A stretch of 64,000 bases of DNA from Symbiodinium natans (GCA_905221605.1 CAJNDS010002252.1:483680-547679); one strand, 5' to 3'. Counted from the first letter of the stretch, positions 53,801-55,098 are shown. Notes: generated by a model from the letters alone, not told the origin. Made by a program: numbers and translations.

Positions 53801-55098
53801 GACGTCAGTGCCTTGAGCGTGTCCCCCCAGGTTCCAGCACGCACTGTCGGCCTTGCAGCCGCCCTTCGACCTCAGGGTTTAGGGTTTAGGGTTTAGGGTT
53901 TAGGGCATACTGGGTTTAGGACTGAGGGCTGAGGGTTGACCTGGGACCCTCTTTACCTTAAGGGTTATTCCTTCTAATCAAGGGGTAGTTCCTACTCAAC
54001 TGTAGGTACACAGGGTCCCAGGGGTTTAGGGTTTAGGGTTTAGGGTTTAGGGTTTAGGGTTTAGGGTTTAGGGTTTAGGGTTTAGGGTTTAGGGTTTAGG
54101 ATTAGGGTCCCAGGTAGGGGGTTTAAGTACTATGTGTGGTCAGAAGAGGACGTCGCCGGGAGAGGTGCGAACATAGGTGCTACTGTAGGGGGTAGATCTG
54201 CATTACGCAGAGGCCCTACTCCCCTTCATGCGCCAGAAAGCTTTAGCGTAATTTAGCATTTGAGTCCAGGTTTTTGCGTTTTCTTGGGGCTGTTGCCCAC
54301 CCCCTTCTGTTCAAGGCTTGCTGGCTTAGGGCTTTCAGGACTCTGTTGAGCTGGCTTACACAAGCAAAGCTACCCAAAGCACAGGTAACTGTTAAACAGG
54401 CCCCTATACTCGTTGCTAGATGACACCCTAAGCGCTAAACCCTCTGTGAGATTACATGCTGGTGCCTAAAGCAGGCCATGTGCTGATAGGAGGCAAGGGG
54501 GCCGATGCCTCATTGGTTGGCATGTGTTGAGCTGAGGGCTTAGGGTTTCGAGTGGGGGCTGGTAAGCATCTACGCAAGCCTCTTCAGCATCCTAAACCCT
54601 AAGCCCTAAACCCTAAACCCTAAACCCTGAACCCTAAACCCTAAACCCTAAACCCAAACCCTAATCCCTAAACCTGGCTGTTGAGGACCATCCTCACGTA
54701 TTCCGCGGCATTGCGCGTCTTGGACGAAGTTGAGCGCCTGGGGTTGTGGCGGGTGGTGTCGGCTCGGGACCTTTGATACTTCAACTAGCCCTAAACCCTA
54801 AACCCTAAACCCTAAACCCTAAACCCTAAACCTCAAAGTGAACAAACCCACAACACCGCCCGCCCCCCCCCCGCCTCCCCCCGCCCGTCCAAACAAGAAA
54901 CGAGAACACACCTAAGCCCTCAATCCCTGAACCTCAACCCGAAACCCGTAGACGAACGCACTCAACGCTAAACCTAAACCTTAAAACCCTACAACCCTAA
55001 ACCCTAAATCCCCAAACCCTAAACCCACTGGTCCGGCCCAAGGCTCTTGCGAACGGGGACGACAAGAGCGACGTGCTGCGCGACCCGCCTCGGGAATG
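17997..55098 (+). CDS. Multi-exon PPR-repeat protein gene (partial; ends not defined)
   Basis: This span holds a chain of more than 40 short exons, listed separately below, which together encode about 22-25 pentatricopeptide motifs. PPR proteins are helical-hairpin RNA-binding proteins that usually act on organelle transcripts. The motif read here is helix A (ITYNxAISAC), a loop (EKGGQ), helix B (WQRALALLEEM) and a linker (RQAGLRPNV). Residue positions in the exon entries count W as 1, so Y is 23 and C is 30. Joining consecutive exons at AG acceptors keeps this register at most junctions. Donors are mostly GC with the context GCNSCTNGG, sometimes GA or GT. The first base or bases of the intron usually match the first bases of the next exon. 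No start codon, targeting peptide or stop was assigned. The 30.9-33.5 kb stretch is uncertain and may lack or hide exons. A decayed gene is possible, but the joined exons carry no frameshift in the well-supported stretches. The RNA target cannot be predicted. Confidence 0.72.
18140..18226. repeat. (GGGTTTATA)n 9-bp variant array
   Basis: Nine units derived from the telomere-type repeat, in the intron after the exon at 17997. Confidence 0.93.
18244..18350. mobile_element. M2 element
   Basis: CTCAGAGTAGGCCCCCACTC to CTAGGTTGCTCTTGGGTCT with the core AAAAAGGGCCCCC. Confidence 0.8.
18914..19337. repeat. Facing CCCTAAA and TTTAGGG arrays
   Basis: CCCTAAA at 18914-18980; TTTAGGG at 19049-19085 and, about 15 units, at 19225-19337. 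Confidence 0.93.
19350..19383 (+). CDS. PPR exon, helix A (EIAHSAQ)
   Basis: The exon starts after acceptor GAAG and reads T-L-Q-S-E-I-A-H-S-A, which aligns with T-Y-N-A-A-I-S-A-C-E. A GA donor (GAAAGTGTC) splits the Gln codon. The Gln codon is completed by the next exon at 19608, giving Q-G-G-R-W at the expected spacing. Confidence 0.5.
19453..19748. repeat. CCCTAAA and TTTAGGG arrays flanking the exon at 19608
   Basis: CCCTAAA 19453-19530, TTTAGGG 19673-19748; the exon lies in the loop of this inverted pair. Confidence 0.93.
19608..19647 (+). CDS. PPR exon, helix B (GGRWQWALQLLTE)
   Basis: Acceptor GCCAG is followed by G-G-R-W-Q-W-A-L-Q-L-L-T-E, a textbook PPR second half. The donor is GT (GTCTAAAGA). 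Joining to 21576 continues L-L-T-E-A-W-R in register. The exon lies between a CCCTAAA array upstream and a TTTAGGG array downstream. Confidence 0.78.
20640..21120. repeat. Degenerate CCCTAAA family with two direct orientation switches
   Basis: Variants with AAAAACCCT spacing to 20900; CCCTAA abuts GGGTTTAGGG at about 20998; TTTAGGG meets CCCTAAA across CAAAG at 21092. Confidence 0.85.
21455..21766. repeat. CCCTAAA and TTTAGGG arrays flanking the exon at 21576
   Basis: CCCTAAA 21455-21546, 13 units; TTTAGGG 21677-21766. Confidence 0.95.
21576..21641 (+). CDS. PPR exon, linker and helix A (SVNAAISGCGR)
   Basis: Acceptor CTGCAG is followed by a linker with Pro at position 18 and then A-S-V-N-A-A-I-S-G-C-G-R. 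The exon ends before GCCCCTTGG, a good match to the GC donor context seen across this gene. It is flanked by CCCTAAA upstream and TTTAGGG downstream. Confidence 0.78.
21984..22083. repeat. Long near-perfect hairpin
   Basis: GGTCCATGTACCCATATAGT at 21984 and its inverse at 22063-22083, with the arm continuing through TATACTTGGGCC. Arms about 37 bp with a short loop. Confidence 0.9.
22444..22541. mobile_element. M1 palindromic element
   Basis: GGGATGTTCCCCCTTATGCT to AAGGGGGAGCATCC, ending 20 bp before the exon at 22561. Confidence 0.85.
22561..22629 (+). CDS. Possible PPR exon, helix B (GRFWEFKASL)
   Basis: Acceptor GAAG is followed by V-G-R-F-W-E-F-K-A-S-L, ending with R-P-H at positions 17-19 and leading into V-V-S-Y of the exon at 23382. 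The loop is one residue long. The 3' end abuts a palindromic element at 22628 and no GC, GT or GA donor is visible, so the boundary is doubtful. Confidence 0.42.
22628..22797. mobile_element. M3 element, intact
   Basis: ACTTGGAGGTCCATGGGAC and the inverse of TACCATGAACCTCCAAG. The interior has repeated TAACTGTAC/TTCTAACTGTAC. It begins where the exon at 22561 seems to end. Confidence 0.85.
22881..23170. repeat. GGGTTTT and (AGGGCTTT)n variant arrays
   Basis: Fifteen perfect 8-mers of GGGCTTTA from about 23039 to 23159. Confidence 0.95.
23382..23447 (+). CDS. PPR exon, helices A and B (VVSYSACISACEK)
   Basis: After acceptor CCAAG the exon reads V-V-S-Y-S-A-C-I-S-A-C-E-K-S-A-S-W-G-L-A-L-A, most of one PPR motif with its canonical loop length. 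The end is set by register with the next exon (L-V-S-M). A TTTAGGG array begins about 20 bases downstream. Confidence 0.85.
23700..24520 (+). repeat. 0.8-kb (TTTAGGGG)n/(TTTAGGGGG)n variant array
   Basis: A long array with an extra one or two G per unit relative to TTTAGGG, ending at CCCTAAA units just before the exon at 24614. Confidence 0.95.
24614..24655 (+). CDS. PPR exon, linker (VSMELQLDLRPGQ)
   Basis: The exon starts after AGAG and reads L-V-S-M-E-L-Q-L-D-L-R-P-G-Q, matching L-L-E-E-M-R-Q-A-G-L-R-P-N-V. Donor GTCTGA joins to 25311 to give R-P-G-Q-I-A-C-N, in exact register. Confidence 0.68.
24790..24952. repeat. GGGGGCT-type minisatellite
   Basis: Repeats of GAGGGGGCTGGA and CTCGAGGGGG. 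Confidence 0.85.
25311..25380 (+). CDS. PPR exon, helices A and B (NTAVSACEKGGAW)
   Basis: Acceptor TTCCAG(G) is followed by I-A-C-N-T-A-V-S-A-C-E-K-G-G-A-W-W-G-A-L-D-L-L, a nearly complete PPR motif. The 3' end is uncertain by a few codons. The register to 26356 fits if the exon runs about 7 bases further, but no GC, GT or GA donor is found there. Confidence 0.86.
25660..25800. repeat. Poly-G tract with C interruptions
   Basis: About 140 bases nearly all G. The predicted glycine- and proline-rich frames over it are repeat translations. Confidence 0.95.
26086..26137. repeat. (CT)n microsatellite
   Basis: CT units with CCC interruptions. Confidence 0.95.
26273..26534. repeat. CCCTAAA and TTTAGGG arrays flanking the exon at 26356
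   Basis: CCCTAAA 26273-26333 and TTTAGGG 26439-26534. This is the clearest exon-in-loop arrangement. Confidence 0.95.
26356..26420 (+). CDS. PPR exon, helix A (RITFNAAISACGK)
   Basis: Acceptor CGAAG leads into a short linker and then R-I-T-F-N-A-A-I-S-A-C-G-K. Donor G|GCGGTTTAG joins to 27486, giving G-K-G-G-H-W in exact register. The intron start and the next exon start share GCGG. Flanks are (CCCTAAA)n and (TTTAGGG)n. Confidence 0.8.
26550..26626. mobile_element. M2 element, left end lost
   Basis: From TCAGGGTTCCCTTGAGAATC to GGTTACTCCTGGGTCTAG; the left end is replaced by telomere-type sequence. Confidence 0.65.
26631..26740. mobile_element. M5 element
   Basis: TATAGGAGTCGGAATAATTT to TAATTATTAAGGCCCCTATA; it abuts the M2 element. 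Confidence 0.8.
26978..27110. mobile_element. M3 element, intact
   Basis: CTACTTGGAGGTTCAGGGTA and the inverse of TACCCTGAACCTCCAAGTA, about 19 bp perfect. Confidence 0.87.
27486..27538 (+). CDS. PPR exon, helix B (GGHWPLALLLLNEM)
   Basis: Acceptor CCCCAG is followed by G-G-H-W-P-L-A-L-L-L-L-N-E-M-Q-E-A-K. The donor is GTGGGTAGGG, where the telomeric array begins almost at once. The exon joins 29053 (V-T-W-D-L-I-T-F) in exact register, and both sides share GTG. Confidence 0.87.
27764..27921 (+). CDS. Coiled-coil exon of an unrecognised gene
   Basis: An open + frame without ATG reads A-E-L-D-L-A-R-A-E-K-E-A, continues Lys/Glu/Ala-rich to L-S-A-V-K-E-M, and stops against a conventional donor (ATG|GTGAGA). 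The composition suggests a long helix or coiled coil with no family motif. It lies inside the PPR intron between 27538 and 29053 and does not fit PPR register. It may be an exon of another gene or an alternative exon. The 5' boundary is a guess (acceptor GTCAG). Confidence 0.5.
28081..28140 (+). CDS. Second exon of the coiled-coil gene
   Basis: Acceptor CTTGAAG is followed by V-S-K-N-V-H-K-Q-L-K-K-A in phase with the donor at 27921, making a 159-bp GT-AG intron that holds no telomeric repeats. A (CCCTAAG)n array starts directly after the exon. The function is unknown. Confidence 0.42.
28138..28247 (-). repeat. (CCCTAAG)n passing into (CCCTAAA)n
   Basis: Ten CCCTAAG units then six CCCTAAA units, a clean switch of repeat type. 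Confidence 0.95.
28366..28543. mobile_element. M5 element interrupted by about 65 bp
   Basis: TATAGGGGTCGGAATAATTA at the left and GTTCTAATTATTCAGGCCC at the right. An insertion from about 28451 to 28516 is flanked by ACCCCCCAAAAAAACCCT and ACCCCCAAAACCCT, a possible target duplication. Confidence 0.72.
28682..28788. mobile_element. M2 element, GTAGCCCAGTAACC subfamily
   Basis: TGGTAGCTCAGTGGTACCC to GATTACTGGGCTACCCAG. Confidence 0.75.
29053..29106 (+). CDS. PPR exon, helix A (WDLITFNAAIAAV)
   Basis: Acceptor GCCAG is followed by V-T-W-D-L-I-T-F-N-A-A-I-A-A-V. The donor GCCCCTCTG fits the GC context. Joining to 29864 gives a loop one residue shorter than canonical before W. Confidence 0.8.
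29864..29899 (+). CDS. PPR exon, helix B (AWQTAVALLDLG)
   Basis: Acceptor CTCCAG is followed by A-W-Q-T-A-V-A-L-L-D-L-G. The upstream junction fits a GC-AG intron from 29107. No standard donor is evident at the 3' end. A TTTAGGG array follows at 29945, just before the large GT tract. Confidence 0.62.
30082..30849. repeat. 0.77-kb compound GT/GC microsatellite
   Basis: In order: (GT)n broken by CGCGGG, (TGCG)n at about 30328-30480, (TGTGTGCG)n to about 30697, (GCGTGC)n, and (GT)n again. It lies between the exon at 29864 and the next PPR pieces. Long frames over it are simple translations of the repeat. Confidence 0.97.
30906..30929 (+). CDS. Very weak PPR linker candidate
   Basis: After CCCAG the frame reads A-F-Q-L-T-L-P-N, which would supply positions 12-19 after the exon at 29864. 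The match is short and no good donor exists. It is listed only because a linker exon is needed here. Confidence 0.22.
31035..31073 (+). CDS. Possible PPR exon, helix A (FDAAISNTEN)
   Basis: The frame reads R-H-F-D-A-A-I-S-N-T-E-N-G, like helix A plus loop, directly before a TTTAGGG array. No AG acceptor is seen at the expected place. Confidence 0.33.
31153..31200 (+). CDS. Possible PPR exon, helix A (DLLNFTAAEPDAW)
   Basis: Acceptor CGGCAG is followed by D-L-L-N-F-T-A-A-E-P-D-A-W-G-K-W, a degenerate helix A with a loop two residues short. No second-half exon lies between this and 31035, so exon order is unclear here. Confidence 0.38.
31838..31858 (+). CDS. PPR micro-exon, 21 nt (DTITYNS)
   Basis: Acceptor ACCAAG is followed by D-T-I-T-Y-N-S and donor GCGACCTGG. 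Joining to 32800 gives Y-N-S-A-I-S-S-C in exact register. If the acceptor is used as drawn, this is a seven-codon exon. Confidence 0.68.
32316..32770. repeat. Degenerate CCCTATAAA/CCCTGTAAA array
   Basis: About 50 units of a 9-bp derivative of the telomere-type repeat. Confidence 0.88.
32800..32862 (+). CDS. PPR exon, helices A and B (AISSC..LHLLHQM)
   Basis: Acceptor TCCTAG is followed by A-I-S-S-C-S-W-E-L-G-L-H-L-L-H-Q-M-Q-Q-R-H. Helix B matches position by position. The loop between C and W is four residues short. The donor is GC (GCCCATTCC), and a CCCTAAA array begins at 32876. Confidence 0.85.
32876..32958 (-). repeat. (CCCTAAA)n array
   Basis: Twelve perfect units between the exon at 32800 and the piece at 32975. 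Confidence 0.95.
32975..33005 (+). CDS. Possible PPR exon, helix B (GAWSQAW)
   Basis: Acceptor CGGCAG is followed by a frame reading G-A-W-S-Q-A-W-S. It sits between a CCCTAAA array and a TTTAGGG array like the good exons, but the motif is weak. A V-T-V-S-A reading just upstream could be a degenerate helix A. Confidence 0.38.
33096..33196. mobile_element. M3 element
   Basis: TTACTTGGTGGTTCATGGG and the inverse of ACCTCCAAGTAG. Confidence 0.75.
33325..33352 (+). CDS. Possible PPR exon, helix B (EAMALVAT)
   Basis: Acceptor GCAG precedes A-M-A-L-V-A-T, compatible with A-L-A-L-L-E-E. It is too short to be sure, and neither neighbouring junction could be confirmed. Confidence 0.3.
33488..33674. 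mobile_element. M2 element with a CCCTAAA array inserted in it
   Basis: Left part GAGCAGGCCCTTATTTCG to AAAAGGGTGCCC and right part TTTCCTAGTCTACTCGGGG are contiguous in other M2 copies, for example at 62316. Here about 85 bp of CCCTAAA separates them. Confidence 0.88.
33775..34187 (-). repeat. Mixed CCCTAAA/CCCCTAAA/CCCTGGAA array
   Basis: Blocks of different unit length (7, 8 and 9 bp), ending 15 bp before the exon at 34202. Confidence 0.93.
34202..34260 (+). CDS. PPR exon, helices A and B (SVIAACGREGSW)
   Basis: Acceptor TGTGAG is followed by G-S-V-I-A-A-C-G-R-E-G-S-W-E-A-S-L-R-L-L, a full-length A-loop-B unit. It has CCCTAAA upstream and TTTAGGG downstream. The donor was not resolved. 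Confidence 0.86.
34305..34545 (+). repeat. TTTAGGG/TTCAGGG array with variants
   Basis: Eight perfect units, then GGGTTCA and GGGGTTT variants. It is preceded by a run of about 19 G at 34273. Confidence 0.9.
34936..34983 (+). CDS. PPR exon, linker (GGDQGLRP)
   Basis: Acceptor GCAAG leads to L-R-L-G-G-D-Q-G-L-R-P with P at position 18. If the exon runs to 34983, the donor is the first GT of the telomeric array itself (G|GTTTAGGG), and joining to 35080 gives V-H-A at positions 23-25. Confidence 0.58.
35080..35110 (+). CDS. Possible PPR exon, helix A (HAMGKEARR)
   Basis: Acceptor ACACAG is followed by H-A-M-G-K-E-A-R-R. The donor AG|GTCCAAA joins to 35825 with exact spacing to helix B. The motif itself is weak; the register is the main evidence. 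Confidence 0.48.
35825..35866 (+). CDS. PPR exon, helix B (LTTALQALVAL)
   Basis: Acceptor CTCCAG precedes N-E-L-T-T-A-L-Q-A-L-V-A-L, with W replaced by L. GA donor (GACCCCAAA). It joins 36172 with one extra residue. The exon lies in the left arm of a large inverted repeat, and an antisense copy exists near 36495-36540. Confidence 0.58.
36172..36260 (+). CDS. PPR exon, linker and helix A (DLITYNSAISACERG)
   Basis: At 89 nt this is the longest of the fully bounded exons. It reads F-R-L-D-L-I-T-Y-N-S-A-I-S-A-C-E-R-G-D-A-W-A-H-S-F. The donor A|GCAGCCAGG joins 37011 to make Ser and continue S-L-V-R-E-L-M in exact register. The exon sits in the loop of the inverted repeat at 35778-36571. Confidence 0.92.
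36579..37001 (-). repeat. 0.42-kb (CCCTAAA)n array
   Basis: Begins with CCCTAAG units and has short CCCTACA and CCCTAGA blocks. About 55 units, ending 10 bp before the exon at 37011. Confidence 0.97.
37011..37069 (+). CDS. PPR exon, helix B end and helix A start (NPSLISFNA)
   Basis: Acceptor CTCGAG is followed by L-V-R-E-L-M-D-V-E-L-N-P-S-L-I-S-F-N-A. Donor GCACCTACG joins 37762 (A-I-T-A-C) in exact register. It is preceded by a 420-bp CCCTAAA array. Confidence 0.9.
37618..37740 (+). repeat. (TTTAGGG)n array ending in a CCCTAAA junction
   Basis: About 16 perfect units, then the palindrome AGGGTTTAAACCCTAAA, 22 bp before the exon at 37762. Confidence 0.95.
37762..37818 (+). CDS. PPR exon, helices A and B (AITACQRPGLWQQAGALLE)
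   Basis: Acceptor TAGAAG is followed by A-I-T-A-C-Q-R-P-G-L-W-Q-Q-A-G-A-L-L-E. GA donor (GACGCCCGG) joins 39471, whose first codon is GAA, giving L-L-E-E-A-S-Q in register. The following intron contains the 1-kb CTTAGGG array. Confidence 0.88.
37885..38960 (+). repeat. 1.07-kb (CTTAGGG)n array with an 8-mer block
   Basis: Almost entirely CTTAGGG. At 38092-38221 it is replaced by 16 perfect copies of GCTTGGGT. Later CTTCGGG and CTTGGGG variants appear. It lies in the intron after the exon at 37762. Confidence 0.97.
39180..39325 (-). repeat. CCCTAAAA-type array
   Basis: 8- and 9-mers CCCTAAAA and CCCTAAAAA. Confidence 0.9.
39359..39453. mobile_element. M6 element
   Basis: AGTTGGGTAACATTTTACAT to CCCAACCATGAACTAG, ending 18 bp before the exon at 39471. 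Confidence 0.85.
39471..39527 (+). CDS. PPR exon, linker and helix A (ADLITYNACIT)
   Basis: Acceptor CTTGAG is followed by E-A-S-Q-R-Q-L-R-A-D-L-I-T-Y-N-A-C-I-T. Donor GCTGCTGGG is followed at once by a 120-bp TTTAGGG array. It joins 40500 as I-T-A-L-E-K-G-G-Q-W with canonical spacing. A palindromic element ends 18 bp before the exon. Confidence 0.95.
39534..39655 (+). repeat. (TTTAGGG)n array at the 5' end of an intron
   Basis: About 17 perfect units starting 6 bp after the GC donor of the exon at 39471. Confidence 0.97.
40318..40490 (-). repeat. (CCCCTAAA)n and CCCTATAAA variant array
   Basis: Lies at the 3' end of the intron, ending 9 bp before the exon at 40500. Confidence 0.93.
40500..40543 (+). 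CDS. PPR exon, loop and helix B (EKGGQWQRALAML)
   Basis: Acceptor GCAAG is followed by A-L-E-K-G-G-Q-W-Q-R-A-L-A-M and two bases of a Leu codon. Donor GCAGCTCGG. The next exon supplies the third base and H-Q-L-E-E-S in exact register. Confidence 0.95.
40911..40957 (+). CDS. PPR exon, linker and helix A start (IRADVVTH)
   Basis: Acceptor AAGAAG is followed by H-Q-L-E-E-S-E-I-R-A-D-V-V-T-H and the first base of Ser. Donor GCGCCTGGG. It joins 41807 as T-H-S-A-T-I-S in exact register. Confidence 0.93.
40990..41095 (-). repeat. CCCTAAA then (CCCTAAG)n array
   Basis: Four CCCTAAA units followed by about nine CCCTAAG units. Confidence 0.93.
41130..41205. mobile_element. M9-type element
   Basis: GGGTCCCTTATTATAAGGGA and CCTACTGTCTGGGGACTATA; related sequence at 60550 and, inverted, at 60790. 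Confidence 0.5.
41645..41788 (-). repeat. (CCCCCAAA)n then (CCCTAAA)n
   Basis: Ten perfect 8-mers, then nine 7-mers; ends 18 bp before the exon at 41807. Confidence 0.95.
41807..41851 (+). CDS. PPR exon, helix A end and loop (ATISVYSAAGLWQE)
   Basis: Acceptor ATCGCAG is followed by A-T-I-S-V-Y-S-A-A-G-L-W-Q-E. The boundary is ambiguous by the shared bases GC. Joining to 42972 gives W-Q-E-A-P-I-F-L-G-P-M in exact register. Confidence 0.88.
42287..42360. mobile_element. M8 element joined to an M3 end
   Basis: CTACTATTTGCTGAAGAACC to AATATAGGGA. An M3 end (CTACTTGGAGGTTCAT) directly precedes it at 42270. Copies at 45940 and 57045. Confidence 0.65.
42466..42768. repeat. 25-27-bp minisatellite, about 11 copies
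   Basis: Unit AGACTCCCTGGAGTGCCCAA plus CCC(AG). It is translated in several frames on both strands, none convincing. Confidence 0.95.
42972..43026 (+). CDS. PPR exon, helix B and linker (LGPMKYQGLNLEAQ)
   Basis: Acceptor GAGCAG is followed by P-I-F-L-G-P-M-K-Y-Q-G-L-N-L-E-A-Q. M and G-L fall exactly at positions 11 and 15-16. TTTAGGG arrays lie on both sides. The end is set by joining to 43173. Confidence 0.76.
43034..43161 (+). repeat. (TTTAGGG)n array
   Basis: About 18 units with one TATAGGG. Confidence 0.96.
43173..43248 (+). CDS. PPR exon, short loop and helix B (SEALLFFSELL)
   Basis: After acceptor CTCAAG a shortened helix A (L-N-F-P-C-A-E) leads into M-S-E-A-L-L-F-F-S-E-L-L-Q-G-G-E-S-N. 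The motif is about six residues short before helix B. GT donor (GTCAGAAAC); joins 44211 as S-N-V-V-T-F. Confidence 0.78.
44029..44181 (-). repeat. (CCCTAAA)n array, facing a short TTTAGGG tract
   Basis: TTTAGGG at 44008-44022 meets CCCTAAA at 44032. The array ends 30 bp before the exon at 44211. Confidence 0.93.
44211..44243 (+). CDS. PPR exon, helix A (VVTFGAAIQAS)
   Basis: Acceptor CTGCAAG is followed by V-V-T-F-G-A-A-I-Q-A-S, with G-F/Y spacing intact. The donor GCCCAGGG is GC type. The join to 45585 is one residue longer than canonical, so the exact donor is uncertain. Confidence 0.85.
44733..44841. repeat. (CA)n microsatellite
   Basis: About 54 units with two CAGA interruptions. Confidence 0.97.
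45007..45102 (+). repeat. (TTTAGGG)n array
   Basis: About 13 units with two CTTAGGG. Confidence 0.95.
45585..45660 (+). CDS. PPR exon, helix B and linker (RQWQVSLGLLRHL)
   Basis: Acceptor TTCCAG is followed by V-K-A-L-R-Q-W-Q-V-S-L-G-L-L-R-H-L-P-Q-V-R-C-Q-A-N, spanning the loop to position 19 without gaps. Donor GCCGCTCGG. It joins 46575 (V-I-V-Y-N) exactly. Confidence 0.9.
45940..46012. mobile_element. M8 element
   Basis: TCCCTATATTTCCCGTAAGG to GGGTTCTTATGCAAATAGTA. Confidence 0.65.
46408..46503 (+). repeat. (TTTAGGG)n array
   Basis: About 13 perfect units, 70 bp before the exon at 46575. This intron lacks a CCCTAAA array at its 3' end. Confidence 0.96.
46575..46607 (+). CDS. PPR micro-exon, 33 nt (VIVYNQVISIF)
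   Basis: Acceptor TCTGAG is followed by V-I-V-Y-N-Q-V-I-S-I-F, exactly helix A, then donor GCCGCTGGG. Eleven codons, phase 0 at both ends, and in register with both neighbours. Confidence 0.93.
46880..46992. mobile_element. M3 element, intact
   Basis: CTGCTTGGAGGTTCATCGG and the inverse of CCCATGAACCTCCAAATA. Confidence 0.82.
47286..47342. mobile_element. M1 element with an internal deletion
   Basis: TTGGGATGTT..ACCATAATCC to CATACGGAGGAACATCCCAA; about 45 bp shorter than the other copies. Confidence 0.78.
47581..47638 (+). CDS. PPR exon, helix B (SQWEQAALLLEEL)
   Basis: Acceptor ATCCCAG is followed by E-M-C-S-Q-W-E-Q-A-A-L-L-L-E-E-L-Q-I-E. The donor is GA type (GAGCCTCCG) one base into the Gly codon. 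The next exon completes G-L-E-V-D in register. Confidence 0.92.
48190..48405. repeat. About 73-bp tandem repeat, three diverged copies
   Basis: Each copy has AGGGAAACC, GGGGGAATCCTAAACCAA and CCAACCCTGAAAACCCCTCA. Confidence 0.88.
48410..48650. repeat. CCCTAAA and TTTAGGG arrays flanking the exon at 48465
   Basis: CCCTAAA 48410-48455; TTTAGGG 48600-48650, six to seven units each. Confidence 0.94.
48465..48535 (+). CDS. PPR exon, helix A and loop (ALTYTAIAGACAECKQW)
   Basis: Acceptor AGAGAG is followed by L-E-V-D-A-L-T-Y-T-A-I-A-G-A-C-A-E-C-K-Q-W-Q-K. Donor GCGCCCTTC. It joins 49672 (A-V-A-L) exactly. CCCTAAA lies just upstream, TTTAGGG 60 bp downstream. Confidence 0.93.
49330..49412 (-). 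repeat. (CCCTAAA)n array
   Basis: Twelve units. Confidence 0.95.
49490..49639. mobile_element. M1 element with internal tandem duplication
   Basis: The block ACTAACAGTCC..AATAGGGATTCTAATGGGGG occurs twice (about 49509 and 49559). Ends GGGATGTTCCCC and the inverse of GCGGGATGTACC. It ends 32 bp before the exon at 49672. Confidence 0.85.
49672..49716 (+). CDS. PPR exon, helix B and linker (AVALVNDAAHADLAD)
   Basis: Acceptor CTGCAG is followed by A-V-A-L-V-N-D-A-A-H-A-D-L-A-D, aligned with positions 4-18. Donor GCGACTTCC. The join to 51132 is one residue short. Confidence 0.85.
49885..50012. mobile_element. Diverged M3-like element
   Basis: TTGTAAGTAGGGTTATCAG at the left and ACCCTACTTGCAACTACCG at the right. 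Confidence 0.42.
50651..50836. repeat. CCCTAAA and TTTAGGG arrays with a 67-bp spacer
   Basis: CCCTAAA 50651-50710, TTTAGGG 50778-50836. The spacer (GCTCCGCCGTTTCGGCTTCG) shows no PPR motif, so this pair flanks no recognised exon. Confidence 0.93.
50960..51072. repeat. Inverted-repeat element
   Basis: AGGATAAGGGGGACCCTTAA and the inverse of AAGGGTCCCCTTAATCCT, about 18 bp. No other copy seen in the window. Confidence 0.72.
51132..51167 (+). CDS. PPR micro-exon, 36 nt (LYNTGISACG)
   Basis: Acceptor CTCAAG is followed by E-K-L-Y-N-T-G-I-S-A-C-G. Donor GCGCCTCGA. It joins 51689 as S-A-C-G-E-G-G-D-W in exact register. Confidence 0.88.
51544..51668 (+). repeat. TTTAGGG/CTTAGGG mixed array
   Basis: Blocks of the two unit types alternate. 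Ends 20 bp before the exon at 51689. Confidence 0.94.
51689..51747 (+). CDS. PPR exon, helix B (EGGDWRGAVALFNEL)
   Basis: Acceptor CATCAG is followed by E-G-G-D-W-R-G-A-V-A-L-F-N-E-L-A-S-S-G and two bases of a Leu codon. Donor GCTGCTTGG. The next exon completes L-T-V-D-I-V-S in exact register. Confidence 0.93.
52188..52244 (+). CDS. PPR exon, helix A (VDIVSCNAVIGACNRRA)
   Basis: Acceptor GATGAG is followed by T-V-D-I-V-S-C-N-A-V-I-G-A-C-N-R-R-A. Joining to 53831 gives R-F-Q-H-A-L with canonical loop length. The junction base is ambiguous by one shared G. Confidence 0.92.
52359..52461. mobile_element. M3 element, intact
   Basis: AGCTTGGAGGTTCATGGCGG and the inverse of CCGTGAACCTCCAAGTAGG. 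Confidence 0.85.
53607..53668. mobile_element. M10-type short element
   Basis: GTAGGGAATGAGGGAACTAG and CCCTTTACGGGACTATCTAG; similar text at 59926-59985. Confidence 0.5.
53831..53849 (+). CDS. PPR micro-exon, helix B start (FQHALS)
   Basis: Acceptor CCCCAG is followed by F-Q-H-A-L-S, with W replaced by F, and a GC donor. It joins 54213 with one extra residue. The frame continues downstream as A-L-Q-P-P, so the exon may be longer. Confidence 0.58.
53938..54022. repeat. Inverted-repeat element abutting a TTTAGGG array
   Basis: CCTGGGACCCT at one end and AGGGTCCCAGG at the other. AGGGTCCCAGG recurs at 54104-54114 on the far side of the array. Confidence 0.75.
54023..54103 (+). repeat. (TTTAGGG)n array between 11-bp direct repeats
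   Basis: About 11 units flanked by AGGGTCCCAGG on both sides. Confidence 0.93.
54213..54240 (+). CDS. PPR micro-exon, helix B end (ALLPFMRQK)
   Basis: Acceptor GCAGAG is followed by A-L-L-P-F-M-R-Q-K, with M-R-Q at positions 11-13. It joins 54676 as K-G-L-L-R-T-I-L-T-Y in register, but the acceptor there is not AG. Confidence 0.52.
54595..54832 (-). repeat. CCCTAAA arrays on both sides of the exon at 54676
   Basis: Arrays at 54595-54670 and 54787-54830; here both are in C-rich orientation. Confidence 0.92.
54676..54714 (+). CDS. PPR exon, helix A (TILTYSAAL)
   Basis: The frame reads L-L-R-T-I-L-T-Y-S-A-A-L and one base of the next codon, with donor GCGTCTTGG. Joining to 55043 gives A-A-L-R-S-C-E-R-G-R-Q in exact register. 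The 5' boundary could instead be after TTGAG at 54684. Confidence 0.72.
55043..55098 (+). CDS. PPR exon, loop and helix B (SCERGRQERRAARPASGM)
   Basis: Acceptor CCAAG is followed by S-C-E-R-G-R-Q-E-R-R-A-A-R-P-A-S-G-M. W is replaced by E, and M falls at position 11. TTTTAGGG arrays start within a few bases. This is the last exon I can place with some confidence. Confidence 0.74.
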
